Shown: positions 7,555 through 16,609, counted from the first letter of the stretch. The stretch is 64,000 nucleotides of DNA from Nocardioides sp. BGMRC 2183 (GCA_008123405.1 VSSA01000005.1:1-64000); one strand, 5' to 3'. Numbers and translations: made by a program. The notes: a model not told the origin generated them from the sequence alone.

Positions 7555-10233
7555 ATGAACCCCGACACAACGAATAGTCGAACGCGCGCTGGCGGCGTGC
7601 CGATCCCGGTCCGCCGGCTCCTCTCGTCGGTCCACCAGGCGAAGTTGCGCCCCGCCACCAACCCGGAGTATCTGGTGTCGCGGCCGCGGCTCAATGAACT
7701 GTTGCACTGGGCCGTCGGGACGCCACTCACCCTCGTCGTGGCGCCGGCCGGTTCGGGGAAGACCTCACTCCTGCGGGACTGGGTCGCTGGGACCGAGCTG
7801 CCACACACGTGGTTGTCCTTGGACGAGTCCGATCGCGACCCGGTCCAGTTGTGGCTGGGGATCTTGGCGGCGCTGGAGGTGATCGCGCCCGGATGCGCAG
7901 TGCCCGCCGTCGACGTGATCCGTCGGCAGGGCGCTTTGCTGGAGGCGGTCGGGACCCTGCTCGACGACCTCGAGGCCCGGTCGTACGACGCGCGGATCCT
8001 GGTCATCGACGACCTGCAGTTCGTCGACGGCGAAGACTCTGTGGGAGCGACGCTCGCCATCTTCGTGCAGCACCTGCCCATGTGGCTACGTGTCGTGGTG
8101 GCGAGCCGCCACGTTCCCCGCCTGCCGTTGGATCGTCTCCGCGCTCGAAGTCAGCTCACAGAGGTGCGGTTCTCCGAGTTGCGCTTCTCCCAGGAGGAGG
8201 CAGCCGCGATGCTCGCCCGACTGGCCCCCGACCTTCCGGTGAACCGGGTGCGTGAGGTCGCGGCCCGGGCGGGTGGTTGGGCCGCGAGCATCCAGCTCGC
8301 CGCGTTGGCCGCCCGCTCGTCCCATGCGCAGGCGGGGCTCGACGGGCGGCTCGAGGACGGCACCGGGCGTTATCTCGAGAACTACATCTGGCACGAGCTG
8401 CTCGCCGACGAACGACCGGACGTGGTCGACGTCCTGCTCTCCACAGCAGTGGTCGACCGGGTCGAGCCCGACCTGGCACGGGTCCTCGCGAACCGTGCAG
8501 ACGCGCCGGAACTCCTCGAGCTGGCCGAAGAACGCGGCCTCTTCGTGGCCCGGATCGAGCCGACCGGTGCTTTCGAGATGCACACGCTGGTCCGGGATGT
8601 GCTGCTGGCGAAGTTGCGCAGACTCTCGCCGGAGCGGTTCACCGAGCAACACCGCTTGGCAGCACGGTGGTTCGAGGAGCACCGACAGCCGACCGTGGCC
8701 CTGGAGCACCTGACGCGGGCGGGTCTGCACCGCGATGCGTTGCGCGTGCTGGCCGATCAGGTCGCCGGGCTCTACGACAGCGGCCGCGAGAGCACCGTTC
8801 GCCGTACCCTCGACGCCATCCCGGCGAGCGTCGCGTCGGTGGACTTCGAGGCAACGCTGGAGCTTGCCTGGTGTCATCTGCTGATCGACCGGGGCCGCTT
8901 CTTGGAGATCGTCGAGTTCGCCCGTGCCTGGGCCGACGACATCCTCGAGCTCGACCCGACCCTGCTCGCACGGCTCGACGTGCTGCGGTCGATCGCGGCG
9001 ACCATCCGCGGCGACTGGACATCCGGGGCATCGCTGGCCCGATCGGCCCTCGAGGGGTTCGGCGAGGAGTGGCCGCTCGACCCGCTCGGGCAGTTCTGCT
9101 GGAACCTGGTGGCGCGGAACATCGCACTGTCCGAGGCCTGGGACGAGACCGGAGCCGAGGCGCGCAGGACGATCGTCGCGCTCAGCGTCCTCCCGGAGCG
9201 ACGCATCACACTGGAGGGGACCCGGGCGCTGGGGAACTCGCTCGCGGGCCATCCGGTCGATGCGCTCCGTGTGGTCGCGGGAGCGCGCGCCGCCTCCGAA
9301 GTGGCGAACATGACCATCCTGCGCGCCGAGCTCTCGATCGCCGAGGCTCTGGCGCGGCGCGAGCTGGGTGAGGGGTCCGCTGCGTTGCCCACCTTGTTGG
9401 AGTTGGCCGACTCCGACCTCGAACCTGTCCCGTACTGCCGGCTGCTGGCGTGCCTCGAGCTGACTCGGGTCTGGTTGGACGACGGCAATCTGGTCTCCGC
9501 CGAGCGTGCGTTCGGACAGGCGACGGAGATCGTGGACACCGAGGTCACCGGGCCGTGCAGCAGGAGTTGGCTGGCCCGCACCGGCACTATGGTCGCGCTG
9601 GCAGCGGAACGACTCGAGGCAGCCAGGGGCTGGGCGGCCCAGGTCGAGGACCCGTTCTGGACGGGTGTCGTCACCGCGCGTGTGCTCATCGCCGAGGGCG
9701 AGCTCGGACCAGCAGGCGACGCACTGAAGACGGTCGAGCCTCGATGCGCCCGGCATCGCGTCGTCCGGGCGCTCCTGCTCAGCCGGACGGCGGCCGATGC
9801 GGAGGAGGCTGAGGCCGCGCTCCTCGAGGGGCTCGACGTGGCGACGGAGCAGCGCATGGTGCAGACCATCGCCTCGGAGGGCGCCGAGGTGGTCGAATCG
9901 ATAGAGCGGCTCGCATGGAAGGTCCCGCCGTCCTGGTTGGACCGACTACGACGCGCACCGATCCCCGACCGGCCGGCGTCCTCGGCGCCGACGCTCGAGC
10001 TCGTCGAGGCGCTCACCGACCGTGAGTACGACGTCCTCCGGATGCTGCCGAGCCGCCTCACCCTGCGCGAGATCGCCGACGAGCTGTTCATCTCCGTCAA
10101 CACGCTGAAGTCCCATCTGAGGGTGATCTACCGCAAGCTCGGCTGCGCTTCGCGCGCGGAGGCGGCGGAGCTCGCACGCAGCATGGCGAGCCTGCGTTGG
10201 CGCAGTCAGGCGTCGACGATGCGACGTCGCTGA
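7555..10233 (+). CDS. large ATP-binding LuxR-family (LAL/MalT-like) transcriptional regulator
   Basis: An 892-residue regulator of the LAL type. After about 60 residues a STAND-type NTPase module starts, with Walker A APAGSGKTS (residues 63-71) and Walker B ILVIDDLQFV (around 150). The middle is a long Ala/Leu/Glu-rich TPR-like helical region that would sense a ligand or partner. The C-terminal 65 residues hold a LuxR helix-turn-helix (LTDREYDVLRML, then EIADELFISVNTLKSHL). ATG 7555 gives the best family start (MNPDTTNSRTRAGG); the frame is open upstream but without conserved sequence. Its 3' end overlaps the convergent DUF6325/SHOCT gene by 28 bp. The target genes are unknown; the flanking SHOCT proteins and the exporter are candidates. 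Confidence 0.88.
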   Translation: MNPDTTNSRTRAGGVPIPVRRLLSSVHQAKLRPATNPEYLVSRPRLNELLHWAVGTPLTLVVAPAGSGKTSLLRDWVAGTELPHTWLSLDESDRDPVQLWLGILAALEVIAPGCAVPAVDVIRRQGALLEAVGTLLDDLEARSYDARILVIDDLQFVDGEDSVGATLAIFVQHLPMWLRVVVASRHVPRLPLDRLRARSQLTEVRFSELRFSQEEAAAMLARLAPDLPVNRVREVAARAGGWAASIQLAALAARSSHAQAGLDGRLEDGTGRYLENYIWHELLADERPDVVDVLLSTAVVDRVEPDLARVLANRADAPELLELAEERGLFVARIEPTGAFEMHTLVRDVLLAKLRRLSPERFTEQHRLAARWFEEHRQPTVALEHLTRAGLHRDALRVLADQVAGLYDSGRESTVRRTLDAIPASVASVDFEATLELAWCHLLIDRGRFLEIVEFARAWADDILELDPTLLARLDVLRSIAATIRGDWTSGASLARSALEGFGEEWPLDPLGQFCWNLVARNIALSEAWDETGAEARRTIVALSVLPERRITLEGTRALGNSLAGHPVDALRVVAGARAASEVANMTILRAELSIAEALARRELGEGSAALPTLLELADSDLEPVPYCRLLACLELTRVWLDDGNLVSAERAFGQATEIVDTEVTGPCSRSWLARTGTMVALAAERLEAARGWAAQVEDPFWTGVVTARVLIAEGELGPAGDALKTVEPRCARHRVVRALLLSRTAADAEEAEAALLEGLDVATEQRMVQTIASEGAEVVESIERLAWKVPPSWLDRLRRAPIPDRPASSAPTLELVEALTDREYDVLRMLPSRLTLREIADELFISVNTLKSHLRVIYRKLGCASRAEAAELARSMASLRWRSQASTMRRR

Positions 10234-10829
10234 GCCTCGTACTGCTCCTCCGACAAGATTCCTCTCGCCACCATGGCGGCCAGTGCGCGAACCTGCGCGA
10301 CGGGATCGACGGCCAGCTCCGACGGGACGCCCAAGGAGGGGCCGCGCACGAGGAGGTCGCGCGGTTCGACCCCGGCCGGGTCATCCCCTTCGGACTGGCG
10401 CATCCGGTCCAGGAACAGGTCAGCGGCGACCCGCTCGCCGCCGCTGAGGCATCCGCCCGCCTCGCGGACGGCTGCGGCCATGGGCGAGGCCCAGCGTCCC
10501 TCGACCAGGAGGACCAGCGACGCGGATCCGGGCGCGACGGTGGCCGCGATCAGCCCGATGTCGTGGTCGCTCAGCCGAACCGGGCTCTCCGCGACGAGCT
10601 CGGTCAACGGCCCGATGTCGGGCGGTGCTGGTGTCGTCACCGCGGGTGCCCGACCACGACGGTGCAGCAGGGCCAGGTCGATCAACCGGATCCTGTCCAT
10701 CCGAACCAACTCGCTGACAGAGGCCACGATCCCCGGCAGTCCGTCGAGGGAGGGCACCGAGATCGAGATGTATCCGATGAGATCGGCGTCGGGTGCGTGG
10801 CCGACGCGGGGGAGAGGCAGGTCGGTCAT
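10206..10829 (-). CDS. DUF6325-like protein with C-terminal SHOCT motif
   Basis: A 207-residue soluble protein. The N-terminal 140 residues resemble DUF6325 proteins of actinobacteria: a beta-strand start (LIGYISISVPS), a VRMDRIRLIDLALLHRR block, and an alternating helix/strand region ending VLLVEGRWASPMAAAVREAGG. The C-terminus is a SHOCT motif (VRALAAMVARGILSEEQYEAQRRRIVDA). I chose ATG 10829 (MTDLPLPRVGHAPDADL); upstream codons are Arg-rich and unconserved. It converges with, and overlaps by 28 bp, the LuxR-type regulator, and it is the second SHOCT-tailed protein beside that regulator. Function is unknown. Confidence 0.7.
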   Translation of the reverse strand: MTDLPLPRVGHAPDADLIGYISISVPSLDGLPGIVASVSELVRMDRIRLIDLALLHRRGRAPAVTTPAPPDIGPLTELVAESPVRLSDHDIGLIAATVAPGSASLVLLVEGRWASPMAAAVREAGGCLSGGERVAADLFLDRMRQSEGDDPAGVEPRDLLVRGPSLGVPSELAVDPVAQVRALAAMVARGILSEEQYEAQRRRIVDA

Positions 10830-10995
10830 GGTGGGTCCGATTCCGGAGGATGGACGAGCGACAACACCTCGCATCCTCGCGCGACCCGGGGTGGCGCGGC
10901 ACCACCCCACGATGGATGACGCAGCCCCACCCGGGCGTACCCGACACTAGGGCGTGGCTCCCAAGAGCCGACACACGTGGAGGAGGGCGGTCGCG

Positions 10996-12633
10996 ATGGC
11001 GAGCGAGTCGATGACCGCGGTTCCGACGCGGGTGTCCGGGATCGTCCTCCTCACCCTCGCCTCGGGCCAGTTCTTGATGACCCTGGACAGCTCGGTCATG
11101 AACGTCTCGATCGCCCAGGTCGCCGAGGACGTCGGTACCACGGTGACCGGCGTGCAGACCGCGATCACGCTGTACACGCTGGTGATGGCGACGATGATGA
11201 TCACCGGCGGGAAGATCGGGACGATGATCGGGCGACGGCGGGCGTTCGCCATCGGCTGTGTGATCTACGGGGCGGGCTCGCTGACCACCGCCCTCGCGCC
11301 CAACCTGGAAGTCCTGATCCTGGGGTGGTCGGTGCTGGAGGGCCTCGGCGCGGCCCTCATCATGCCGGCGATCGTCGCGCTGGTCGCCTCGAACGTCGCG
11401 CCAGCAGGGCGGGCGCGTGCCTACGGTCTGGTGGCGTCGGCAGGGGCCATCGCCGTGGCGGCCGGCCCGCTGATCGGCGGAGCAGTCACGACGTACTGGA
11501 CCTGGCGGTTGGTCTTCGCCGGCGAGGTGGTGGTGGTGATCGCGATCCTCGCGTTGACCCGGAGGATTCAGGACGTGGCGCCGGGGCCACGCTCGCGGAT
11601 CGACCTGGTCGGTGTCATCCTGTCGGCTGCCGGACTCGGGCTGGCGGTGTTCGGCGTGCTCCGCTCCGGCGAGTGGGGGTGGATCCGCGCCAAGCCCGAC
11701 GCGCCGAACCTCTGGGGCATCTCGGCCACGTTGTGGCTGATCGTCGCCGGCATCGTGCTGATCCGGATCTTCATCGGCTGGCAGGCACGAATGAGAGCCC
11801 ACGGTCGCGAGCCGCTCCTCGACCTGGCTCTGCTGAGGAACGCCCGACTGGTCGGAGGGCTCACGATGTTCTCCTTCCAGTTCCTGCTCCAGGCGGGTCT
11901 CTTCTTCACCATCCCGCTCTACCTCTCGGTGGCGCTCGGCCTGAGTGCCTTCGAGACCGGCGTCAGGCTGCTCCCGCTGTCGTTGACACTGCTGATCGGT
12001 GCGGTCGGCATCCCGAGGCTCTGGCCGCAGGCATCACCGCGTCGTGTCGTCAGCGTCGGGCTGTCCACGATCCTGGTGGGGATCCTCGTGCTGATCGCCG
12101 CGCTCGAGGTCGGCGTGGGTGCCGAGATCGTCACCGTGCCGTTGCTCTGCGCCGGACTCGGCGTGGGCGCTCTGGCGTCACAGCTGGGCGCCGTCACGGT
12201 CTCGGCCGTTCCCGACGAGGCCAGCGGCGAGGTCGGCGGTCTGCAGAACACCGCGACCAACCTGGGTGCCTCGCTGGGCACCGCGCTCGCCGGATCGGTG
12301 CTGATCGGTTCGTTGACCGCGAGCTTCCTGCAGGGAGTTGAGGAGAATCCGGCAGTGCCCGACGAGCTGGTGGCGACGGCCAAGGTCGAACTGGCCGCAG
12401 GGATTCCGTTCCTCTCCGACGCCGACCTCCGTTCCGGCCTGTCTGCTGCCGGGCTGCCGGAGGATGAGGCGGCGGCCGTGGTCCAGGAGAACGAGTCGGC
12501 GCGGATCGACGGTCTGCGGACCAGCCTCGGGGTGCTGGCGGTGCTGGCCGCCCTCGCCCTCGTGCTGGCTCGGATGCTGCCGACGCGCGCCGTGGGGCAG
12601 CGTGAGGTCGGCGGGGGACCGGGACCGGACTGA
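10996..12633 (+). CDS. MFS drug exporter, DHA2 (EmrB/QacA) type
   Basis: A 545-residue polytopic transporter of the 14-helix major facilitator group, predicted to export drugs or toxic metabolites by proton antiport. Helix 1 contains the motif LDSSVMNVSIAQVAEDV (family motif D1, LDxTxxNVALP type). The loop after helix 2 has GKIGTMIGRRRAFAIG (motif A), and helix 5 has GPLIGGAVTTYWTWRLVF (motif C, antiporter signature). A soluble segment near residues 430-490 precedes the last helix. I chose ATG 10996 because a GGAGGAGGG ribosome-binding site sits about 9 bp ahead of it. The upstream neighbour is divergent; the CYTH gene downstream is convergent. Confidence 0.88.
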   Translation: MASESMTAVPTRVSGIVLLTLASGQFLMTLDSSVMNVSIAQVAEDVGTTVTGVQTAITLYTLVMATMMITGGKIGTMIGRRRAFAIGCVIYGAGSLTTALAPNLEVLILGWSVLEGLGAALIMPAIVALVASNVAPAGRARAYGLVASAGAIAVAAGPLIGGAVTTYWTWRLVFAGEVVVVIAILALTRRIQDVAPGPRSRIDLVGVILSAAGLGLAVFGVLRSGEWGWIRAKPDAPNLWGISATLWLIVAGIVLIRIFIGWQARMRAHGREPLLDLALLRNARLVGGLTMFSFQFLLQAGLFFTIPLYLSVALGLSAFETGVRLLPLSLTLLIGAVGIPRLWPQASPRRVVSVGLSTILVGILVLIAALEVGVGAEIVTVPLLCAGLGVGALASQLGAVTVSAVPDEASGEVGGLQNTATNLGASLGTALAGSVLIGSLTASFLQGVEENPAVPDELVATAKVELAAGIPFLSDADLRSGLSAAGLPEDEAAAVVQENESARIDGLRTSLGVLAVLAALALVLARMLPTRAVGQREVGGGPGPD

Positions 12634-12686
12634 CCGTCGGGCCGCCGCAGCCGGAGTGGCGCGCTGCCTCGCTTCTCGCCCGGGCG

Positions 12687-13481
12687 CTACGGACCGCCCT
12701 CGTTGCGACCTCGGGTCAGGGTCGCGAGTGCCACGCTCGTCTTCGCCTCTTGGGGAGCGCTCAGATCGATCCCGCGCGTGGCCAGGAAGACCTTCGTCTC
12801 CGCCGCGGCCTGAAACGCCGCGGGTGCCGACGCCTTGGTCGACAGCTCGAGGATCCGGGTGCCGTCCGGCAACATCCACAGCTCAGCGACCATCGGACGA
12901 CGCAGACCGTCGGGCCGGAACTTCGTCTTGAGCAGATGGACCGGACCCAGGGCGATGAGGTGCTCGAGCCCGACGCCGTCGGGCAGCCGGTCGCGTAGCA
13001 GTCCCCGTTGGGCGTGATCGAGGAGGCCGTCGAGCGGCCGCGAGCCGGCCAGGAGCTTCCGTCCCTTGCCGTCAGCCAACTCGGTGGTCAGGGAGCAGGA
13101 ACAGACGTAGCCGGCGGGGGAGGCGTCGACCTCGACCTTGAACCCGTCATGATCTCGCAGGTCGACGGGCGCGGCATCGGGCAGCATCGGTCGCAGCTTC
13201 ACCGTCAGATCTGCCGGTTTCCGTTGGGTACGACGTGCGCGCACCACGACGCCTGCCGCCGACAGGCGCAGGTCGGGGGTGTCGAAGTAGGCGACCTGCC
13301 GGATCGTGGCATCGAGGGGGTCGATGTCGAGAGCTTCGGTCACCGATCGCTGTGACTCCTCGGGAATCGTGAGCTTCAGCTCGACGGTGTCGATGTCGGG
13401 CAGGATCGCCAGGAGGCCGGTGAGCTGGCGAGCATCGTAGGTCGGGAGCGCTGGCGTCGATCGCTTGTCGTGGCGCGTCAT
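12687..13481 (-). CDS. CYTH-domain protein
   Basis: A 264-residue soluble protein with a CYTH (CyaB/thiamine triphosphatase-like) tunnel fold. The diagnostic start of the domain is VELKLTIPEES (residues about 34-44), a variant of the ExExK motif. It is followed by YFDTPDLRLSAAGVVVRARRT and by repeated charged strands such as LTVKLRP and FKVEVDASPAGY. Family members bind or hydrolyse triphosphate compounds (thiamine triphosphate, tripolyphosphate) with divalent metal. No CHAD domain is attached. ATG 13481 starts MTRHDKRSTPALPTYDARQL. The gene is convergent with the exporter and divergent from ada-alkA. Confidence 0.72.
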   Translation of the reverse strand: MTRHDKRSTPALPTYDARQLTGLLAILPDIDTVELKLTIPEESQRSVTEALDIDPLDATIRQVAYFDTPDLRLSAAGVVVRARRTQRKPADLTVKLRPMLPDAAPVDLRDHDGFKVEVDASPAGYVCSCSLTTELADGKGRKLLAGSRPLDGLLDHAQRGLLRDRLPDGVGLEHLIALGPVHLLKTKFRPDGLRRPMVAELWMLPDGTRILELSTKASAPAAFQAAAETKVFLATRGIDLSAPQEAKTSVALATLTRGRNEGGP

Positions 13482-13869
13482 GGGCGACTCCGGCTCGGGG
13501 TGGACGGGCTGTGGCCACCGATCCTTCGCGGATGCCGGATGGTCGCGCCTCACCCCTGCTGGGGTGGGGTGGATTCCGCCCGGCGCGTCCGTTGACCACG
13601 CGGCTGGGAGGCCCACCGGCCGGTAGTGATCCGGCAGCTGAGGGGATCGCGAGAAGCGGCCGGTCGGGGAGCAGCTGTGGCGTCGCCGCTCACCCGACCG
13701 GCCGGCCGCGGCGGGTCTGCGCTCCCGCGCGGCAGTAAGGCAAGCCTTACCTATTGGCAGGTGAAGTGCCAGGGCTGCGTGCTGTGATCTGGGTCTCAGT
13801 GGGCGGGCATGGTCCGCCGTGTCCGATTCCCGCGAGATTCCGACGGGGCAACGCGGCAAGATGGTCGTC
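13482..13869. other. 388-bp divergent intergenic region between the CYTH and ada-alkA genes
   Basis: No coding signal was found on either strand that I would defend. The only ordered element is the iron-box-like palindrome at 13735-13754. The region must hold the promoters of both divergent genes; no convincing -35/-10 pair could be fixed by eye. Confidence 0.6.
13735..13754 (+). promoter_or_regulatory. candidate DtxR/IdeR-type iron box
   Basis: GTAAGGC-AA-GCCTTAC is a perfect inverted repeat with 7-bp arms (13735-13750). The 19-bp stretch TAAGGCAAGCCTTACCTAT (13736-13754) matches the actinobacterial iron-box form TTAGGTAAGGCTTACCTAA at 15 of 19 positions. It lies 115 bp upstream of the ada-alkA start and about 250 bp upstream of the divergent CYTH start. 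No siderophore or iron-uptake gene is adjacent, which is odd for such a site. Confidence 0.45.
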
Positions 13870-15399
13870 ATGAGCACCAGGACCGCAGTGCTGACGGACC
13901 TCGATCCCGAGGCCTGCTACGCCGCCGTCCGCTCGCGGGACCGGCGCTTCGACGGCGTCTTCTACATCGCCGTGCGGACCACCGGGATCTACTGCCGGCC
14001 CTCGTGCCCGGCGCGCACGCCGGCGGCGACCAACGTGAGCTTCCACCGAAGCGCGGCGGCCGCCCAGGGGGCCGGATACCGCGCCTGCAAGCGCTGCCTG
14101 CCTGACGCGGTGCCGGGCTCGCCGGACTGGGACGTGACCGCGACGGTCGCGGGCCGAGCCATGCGGTTGATCGCCGACGGCATCGTCGACCGCGAGGGCG
14201 TCGACGGTCTCGCCGGCCGCCTCGGCTACAGCAACCGTCATCTCGGGCGCCTGCTGCGCGCCGAGCTCGGCGCCGGCCCTCTCGCACTCGCCCGGACCCA
14301 GCGGGCCCAGACCGCTCGGGTGCTGGTCGAGACGACAGAGCTCCCGTTCGCTGACATCGCCTTCGCCAGCGGCTTCTCCAGCGTGCGCCAGTTCAACGAC
14401 ACTCTGCGGGAGATCTACGCGACCACGCCCAGCGGTCTACGCGGCCGTCGCGGCCGCCCGGCACTTCCTCGCAGCGGCGGTTCGATCGGGCTGCGCCTTG
14501 CCGTGCGCGCACCGTTCGCCGGCGTGGCGCTCGGACGCTTCCTCGCGGCACGTGCGGTGCCGGGAGTGGAGCGGGTCGACCTGGCCGAGGGGCGCGCCAC
14601 CTATCGCCGGACGCTCCGACTCCCGCACGCTCCCGGACTGCTCGAGGTCGACCTGGTCGACGTACCGGTCGGTGGGTCGGCGCAGCTGGACGTGCAGCTG
14701 AGGCTGGACGATCTCCGGGACACCGCTGCCGCGCTGTCCCGGGCGCGGCGCCTGGTGGACGCCGACGCGGACCCGCTCGCGGTCGCCGAGCACCTCGGAG
14801 CCGACCCCGCCCTCGCGCCGTTGATCGCGCGCCGTCCCGGCCTGCGGGTCCCCGGACACGTCGACGGCGACGAGCTCGCCGTCCGCGCGGTGCTCGGCCA
14901 GCAGGTGAGCGTTGCCGGCGCGCGTACGGTCGCCTGTCGGCTGGTCGCCGACCACGGCACGCCGTACGACGCAGGTGTGGACGGCCTGACCCACCTCTTC
15001 CCGGACGCCGGGAGGGTCGCCTCGCTGACACCGGAGCGCCTGCCGATGCCACGGGCACGTGGGCGCGCGCTGGCCGGGCTGGGGGCGGCCCTCGCCGACG
15101 GCCGGGTGGTGCTGGACCGTGGGCCGGACCGCGATGACGTACGACGTGCACTGCTCGACCTGCCCGGCATCGGCCCGTGGACCGCCGATTACATCGCGCT
15201 GCGTGCCTTGGGGCATCCGGACGTCTTCATGGCGACCGACCTCGGCGTGCGCCATGCCATGGCCGCGTTGGGCGGTGAGCCGGAGCCTGCGCGTTGGGCG
15301 CCCTGGCGCTCGTACGCGCAGCTGCACCTGTGGACCTCGCTCGATCCGGACCGCGATCGAGTCACGACGACAAGTGAGGACGAGTCATGTGGACAGTGA
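13870..15399 (+). CDS. Ada-type regulator fused to AlkA-type 3-methyladenine DNA glycosylase
   Basis: A 509-residue fusion that both senses alkylation damage and excises alkylated bases. Residues 1-80 are the Ada zinc/phosphotriester-sensing domain with the four cysteines C42, C46, C73 and C76 (IYCRPSC, CKRC). Residues 95-190 form an AraC-type DNA-binding domain (LAGRLGYSNRHLGRLLRAELG; FASGFSSVRQFNDT). From about residue 205 an AlkA N-domain leads to the HhH-GPD glycosylase, with VRAVLGQQVSVAGA, the hairpin LPGIGPWTADYIALRA and the catalytic Asp in FMATDLGVRHAM. ATG 13870 and ATG 13861 are both possible starts. Its 3' end overlaps ogt by 13 bp, so the two form an adaptive-response operon. Confidence 0.9.
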   Translation: MSTRTAVLTDLDPEACYAAVRSRDRRFDGVFYIAVRTTGIYCRPSCPARTPAATNVSFHRSAAAAQGAGYRACKRCLPDAVPGSPDWDVTATVAGRAMRLIADGIVDREGVDGLAGRLGYSNRHLGRLLRAELGAGPLALARTQRAQTARVLVETTELPFADIAFASGFSSVRQFNDTLREIYATTPSGLRGRRGRPALPRSGGSIGLRLAVRAPFAGVALGRFLAARAVPGVERVDLAEGRATYRRTLRLPHAPGLLEVDLVDVPVGGSAQLDVQLRLDDLRDTAAALSRARRLVDADADPLAVAEHLGADPALAPLIARRPGLRVPGHVDGDELAVRAVLGQQVSVAGARTVACRLVADHGTPYDAGVDGLTHLFPDAGRVASLTPERLPMPRARGRALAGLGAALADGRVVLDRGPDRDDVRRALLDLPGIGPWTADYIALRALGHPDVFMATDLGVRHAMAALGGEPEPARWAPWRSYAQLHLWTSLDPDRDRVTTTSEDESCGQ

Positions 15400-15866
15400 C
15401 CGACAGCCCGATCGGCCCCCTACGGATCGTGGAGCGCGACGGTGCGATCACCGCGATCGAGTTCACCCCGTTCCGCGACGGTGACGGTCGGCCCCGCGGT
15501 GACCGCGACGACCAGTGCCCGGTGCTGACCCGCGCGGTCGAGCAGTTGGAGGAGTACTTCGTCGGGACCCGCACCACGTTCGATCTCCCGCTGTCCCCGG
15601 TCGGCACCGCCTGGCAGCACTCGGTGTGGGAGCAGCTCCGCGCGATCGAGTACGGCGAGACCGCCTCCTACGGGCAGATCGCTTCACGGCTCGGCAAGTC
15701 GAACGCGGCGTCGCGTGCCGTGGGGTTGGCCAACGGCGCCAACCCGATCCCGATCGTGGTGCCGTGTCATCGCGTGATCGGTGCGAACGGGACGCTCACC
15801 GGCTACGCCGGGGGGCTGGAGCGCAAGCAGCAGCTGCTCTCCCTCGAGCAGGCCGCGCTGTTCTGA
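15387..15866 (+). CDS. ogt: methylated-DNA--protein-cysteine S-methyltransferase
   Basis: A 159-residue suicide enzyme that transfers the methyl group of O6-methylguanine to its own cysteine. The active-site motif IVVPCHRVIGANGTL has the acceptor C127. Upstream are the helix-turn-helix residues SYGQIASRLGKSNAASRAVGLANGANP, which flip the base. The N-terminal 60 residues are the short non-catalytic domain. The start overlaps the ada-alkA stop, so the direct-reversal enzyme is coexpressed with the sensor/glycosylase fusion. The next gene, ndgR, is convergent and begins its stop 12 bp away. Confidence 0.93.
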   Translation: MWTVTDSPIGPLRIVERDGAITAIEFTPFRDGDGRPRGDRDDQCPVLTRAVEQLEEYFVGTRTTFDLPLSPVGTAWQHSVWEQLRAIEYGETASYGQIASRLGKSNAASRAVGLANGANPIPIVVPCHRVIGANGTLTGYAGGLERKQQLLSLEQAALF

Positions 15867-15878
15867 CCCGGATCGTCG

Positions 15879-16601
15879 TCACTCGGCCGCGGCGCGGCGC
15901 AGCGACTCCGAGAGCCGTTCCGCTGCGGCGAGCACTGCCGGTGCGTGCATCCGGCCCGGCTGACGGGTGAGCCGCTCCAGCGGGCCGGAGACCGAGACCG
16001 CGGCGATCACCTTGCCGCCGGGCGAGCGAACCGGAGCGGAGACCGAGGCGACGCCCTGCTCCCGCTCGCCGATCGACTGGGACCAGCCGCGGCGACGGAT
16101 CGCGGAGAGCTCGGCCGCGGAGAACGCGGCGTTCTGAAGGCCGCGGTGGATCCGCTCGGGGTCGTCCCAGGCGAGCAGCACCTGGGCGGCCGAACCAGCG
16201 CGCATGGTGAGCTGTGAGCCGACCGGGATGGTGTCGCGCAGGCCCGAGGGGCGCTCGGCGGCAGCGACACAGACGCGGTGGTCGCCTTGGCGGCGCCACA
16301 GCTGGGCGGACTCGCCGGTGATGTCGCGCAACCGCGCCAGCACCGGGCCTGCGGTGGCGAGCAGGCGGTCCTCGCCGGCAGCAGCCGACAGCTCGGCCAG
16401 CCGCGGGCCGAGGACGAACCGTCCCTGCATGTCCCGGGCCACCAGCCGGTGGTGCTCCAGGGCCACCGCCAGGCGGTGGGCGGTGGGACGTGCCAGGCCG
16501 GTGCCGGCCACCAGGCCGGCCAGGGTCGCGGGCCCCGACTCCAGCGCGGTGAGCACCAGCGCCGCCTTGTCGAGAACTCCGACTCCGCTCGAGTTGTCCA
16601 T
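15879..16601 (-). CDS. ndgR: IclR-family regulator of amino-acid (leucine) biosynthesis
   Basis: A 240-residue regulator closely resembling Streptomyces NdgR and corynebacterial LtbR. An N-terminal winged helix (residues about 8-65: GVLDKAALVLTALESGPATL, then LARPTAHRLAVALEHH) is joined to an IclR effector domain (LLATAGPVLARLRDITGESAQ; GWSQSIGEREQGVASVSAPV). NdgR/LtbR bind between their own gene and leuCD and control leucine biosynthesis genes. The gene here is divergent from leuC with 87 bp between starts, as expected for that role. ATG 16601 is embedded in the 8-bp palindrome CCATATGG. Confidence 0.9.
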   Translation of the reverse strand: MDNSSGVGVLDKAALVLTALESGPATLAGLVAGTGLARPTAHRLAVALEHHRLVARDMQGRFVLGPRLAELSAAAGEDRLLATAGPVLARLRDITGESAQLWRRQGDHRVCVAAAERPSGLRDTIPVGSQLTMRAGSAAQVLLAWDDPERIHRGLQNAAFSAAELSAIRRRGWSQSIGEREQGVASVSAPVRSPGGKVIAAVSVSGPLERLTRQPGRMHAPAVLAAAERLSESLRRAAAE

Positions 16602-16609
16602 ATGGCAAT
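16594..16609. promoter_or_regulatory. palindrome at the ndgR start, possible autoregulatory operator
   Basis: CCATATGG (16598-16605) is a perfect 8-bp palindrome that includes the ndgR start codon. TTG lies on one side and CAA on the other, offset by one base (TTGTCCATATGGCAAT). IclR regulators commonly bind such short dyads near their own start. The operator role is inference from position only. Confidence 0.3.
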
